Source of the DNA: Lachnospiraceae bacterium
GTDB taxonomy: Bacteria; Bacillota; Clostridia; Lachnospirales; Lachnospiraceae
Reading direction: 5' to 3'
Assembly (NCBI GenBank): GCA_017621815.1
Contig: JAGASK010000011.1
Location: 1 to 64,000, forward strand
DNA: 64,000 bases
Below are positions 63,253-64,000 of the stretch, piece after piece. Below the pieces are notes generated by a model that worked only from the letters and a program-made list of their open reading frames with translations, made no database searches and was not told the origin of the DNA. A program made the position numbers and the translations under genes. Positions within the stretch are counted from its first letter, which is position 1. Each line of letters begins with the position of its first letter.

Positions 63253-63291
63253 CAATAGAAAATTCGCAAAGCGTGCTTTCTGTTGTTCATG
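63248..63291. repeat. Dispersed hairpin repeat, copy B
   Basis: CATGACAATAGAAA, loop ATTCGCAAAGCGTG, then CTTTCTGTTGTTCATG. The flanking TCATGA on both sides extends the stem with one bulged base. The copy overlaps the last codons of the DUF2752 gene (stop at 63250-63252). Confidence 0.75.
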
Positions 63292-63387
63292 ATAACGGAA
63301 AACTCATGGAACGTTTTACTTGATTAACAAATGTTTTTAAGGTATATTATTTTTATTATTATAAAACTTTAAGGAGGAAATCAAATC

Positions 63388-63654
63388 ATGGATGCTAAAA
63401 CAACAAGTATTGTTGCATATCTTACATGGATTGGATTAATTATTGCGGTTTGTGCAGGAGATAAGGAGGGCGCTAAATTCCATGTGAACCAGGCTCTTGT
63501 TATTTTATTGTTCTCTTTGCTCAGTATTATTCCCTGCATTGGATGGATTTGGGGGATTTTTATGCTTGTATGCTGGATAATGGGATTGATTGCAGCTATT
63601 AATCAGGAAGAAAAAGAAGTGCCCTTAATTGGAAAAATCAGACTTATTAAATAA
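63388..63654 (+). CDS. Small membrane protein, DUF4870-like
   Basis: 88 residues from ATG 63388 (AAGGAGG ahead). Three short membrane segments: SIVAYLTWIGLIIAVCAG, ALVILLFSLLSIIPCIGWIW and GIFMLVCWIMGLIAAI. The loop GDKEGAKFHVNQALVI is the conserved part of this family. Function unknown. A terminator follows at 63693. Confidence 0.8.
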   Translation: MDAKTTSIVAYLTWIGLIIAVCAGDKEGAKFHVNQALVILLFSLLSIIPCIGWIWGIFMLVCWIMGLIAAINQEEKEVPLIGKIRLIK

Positions 63655-63692
63655 TAGAAGCATATTTCAGACAAATCTTTTATTATGATGAA

Positions 63693-63726
63693 AACGCCGG
63701 TGCGTAAAGCATGCCGGCGTTTTTCT
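63693..63726 (+). terminator. Rho-independent terminator
   Basis: AACGCCGG pairs with CCGGCGTT, with TGC/GCA inside, followed by TTTTT. It closes the small-membrane-protein run. Confidence 0.85.
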
Positions 63727-63729
63727 GTT

Positions 63730-63774
63730 CATGATAGTAGAAAGTTCGCAAAGCGTGTTTTCTATTGTTGCATG
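63730..63774. repeat. Dispersed hairpin repeat, copy C
   Basis: CATGATAGTAGAAAG, loop TTCGCAAAGCGTG (identical to copy B), then TTTTCTATTGTTGCATG. It lies between two convergent genes. Confidence 0.75.
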
Positions 63775-63782
63775 AAAATAAG

Positions 63783-63815
63783 ACGGCTGCAGAGTGTGTT
63801 TTTTATTGCTGCTGT
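63783..63815. repeat. Dispersed hairpin repeat, partial degraded copy E
   Basis: CTGCAGAGTGTGTTTTTTATTGCTGC resembles the loop and right arm of copy C (TCGCAAAGCGTG, TTTTCTATTGTTGC) and follows it directly. It overlaps the end of the minus-strand gene at 63803. Confidence 0.35.
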
Positions 63816-64000
63816 GGTTCTGTGCCGGTTTCAGATGAATCAGCAGGCTGATCATCATAAACATAAATTTCTTCAGGAATATCGCCGTGGAGAATTGAAA
63901 GAATATATTGAACTCTTAAATTGGCCCGGTCATAATTTTCTTTGGCAGCATCAGCCATTGCGGCATTGTAGGTTTCACCTTCAAAAGCCTGATGATAACA
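63803..64000 (-). CDS. C-terminus of an unidentified protein (cut by window edge)
   Basis: On the minus strand the frame is open from 64000 to a TAA at 63805-63803 and encodes 65 residues with natural composition: YHQAFEGETYNAAMADAAKE, RANLRVQYILSILHGDIPEE, then an acidic tail ending TGTEPQQQ. No start lies inside the window, so it is the 3' end of a longer gene. The helical, Ala-rich sequence followed by a Ser/Pro/Gln tail suggests a secreted or surface-exposed helical domain, but the family is not recognised. Confidence 0.6.
   Translation of the reverse strand, partial: CYHQAFEGETYNAAMADAAKENYDRANLRVQYILSILHGDIPEEIYVYDDQPADSSETGTEPQQQ

Noticed and set aside
1-64000. CRISPR arrays, insertion sequences, prophage genes
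   Set aside because: No regularly spaced direct repeats, transposase, integrase or phage structural genes were seen.

Overview
The window reads as a chromosomal segment of a low-to-mid GC Firmicute of the class Clostridia, most likely a gut Lachnospiraceae. The basis is spore-former genes (yqfC, yqfD, a SpoVB-like flippase, a BofC-like protein), strong AGGAGG ribosome sites, the tgt-yajC pair, the Clostridia-type potABCD operon led by an XRE-cupin regulator, and a GGGtGRT-family protein beside a NifU-like scaffold. I cannot name genus or species. Most genes are on the + strand. Minus-strand exceptions are the polyamine operon, aroC, a 98-residue protein, an ABC transporter pair and a partial gene at the right edge.

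Layout. 1-5.9 kb is an AT-rich, poorly conserved accessory patch: a Fic-family C-terminus, a frameshifted gene, a gene with an early nonsense codon, a HAD phosphatase remnant, and intact genes for a possible Imm49-like protein, an ankyrin protein, a pyroglutamyl-peptidase-like protein and a P-loop kinase. It resembles a decaying immunity or orphan-gene island. 6-19.2 kb is a dense housekeeping run: pyrimidine-nucleoside phosphorylase, yqfC-yqfD-phoH, a shortened PgpH-like protein, ybeY, a flippase, a BofC-like protein, two FAD oxidoreductases, 5-formyl-THF cyclo-ligase, proA and a DUF3783 protein, closed by a terminator. 19.3-24.1 kb holds two large membrane-anchored surface proteins (GH25 lysozyme plus LRR_5; GLUG-like plus internalin-like LRR). 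24.2-24.9 kb is a RelE/HTH toxin-antitoxin pair with a palindromic operator inside its promoter.

25-29.3 kb is the polyamine uptake operon (regulator, potA, potB, potC, potD; minus strand), divergent from an aldo/keto reductase. 30-35.9 kb holds a 31-residue membrane protein, a lactonase-type beta-propeller, aroC, a VanY-like carboxypeptidase, tgt and yajC. 36-42.2 kb is a branched-chain amino-acid cluster (leuB, ilvD, ilvB) interrupted by a membrane glycosyltransferase. An L,D-transpeptidase and the serine genes serC-serA follow. 46-51.5 kb has glgB with an unusual coiled-coil tail, an MscS channel, tRNA-Thr(CGT) and an ABC ATPase/permease pair with no binding protein. 51.6-60.2 kb has argH, asd, a degenerate GGDEF-EAL protein, a DUF234-type ATPase overlapping topB, and a hexapeptide acyl/nucleotidyl-transferase-like protein. 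60.3-62 kb is the NifU-like/GGGtGRT pair, and 62.2-63.7 kb is a group of small membrane proteins.

The leads I find most worth pursuing are the NifU-like/GGGtGRT operon, a dispersed hairpin repeat with a conserved loop (three clear and two degraded copies), the PgpH-like protein that lost its sensor domain and its HD aspartate, and the paired surface proteins. No CRISPR array, insertion sequence, prophage, rRNA or replication origin was seen. All functional assignments come from reading motifs and context; no database search was run.
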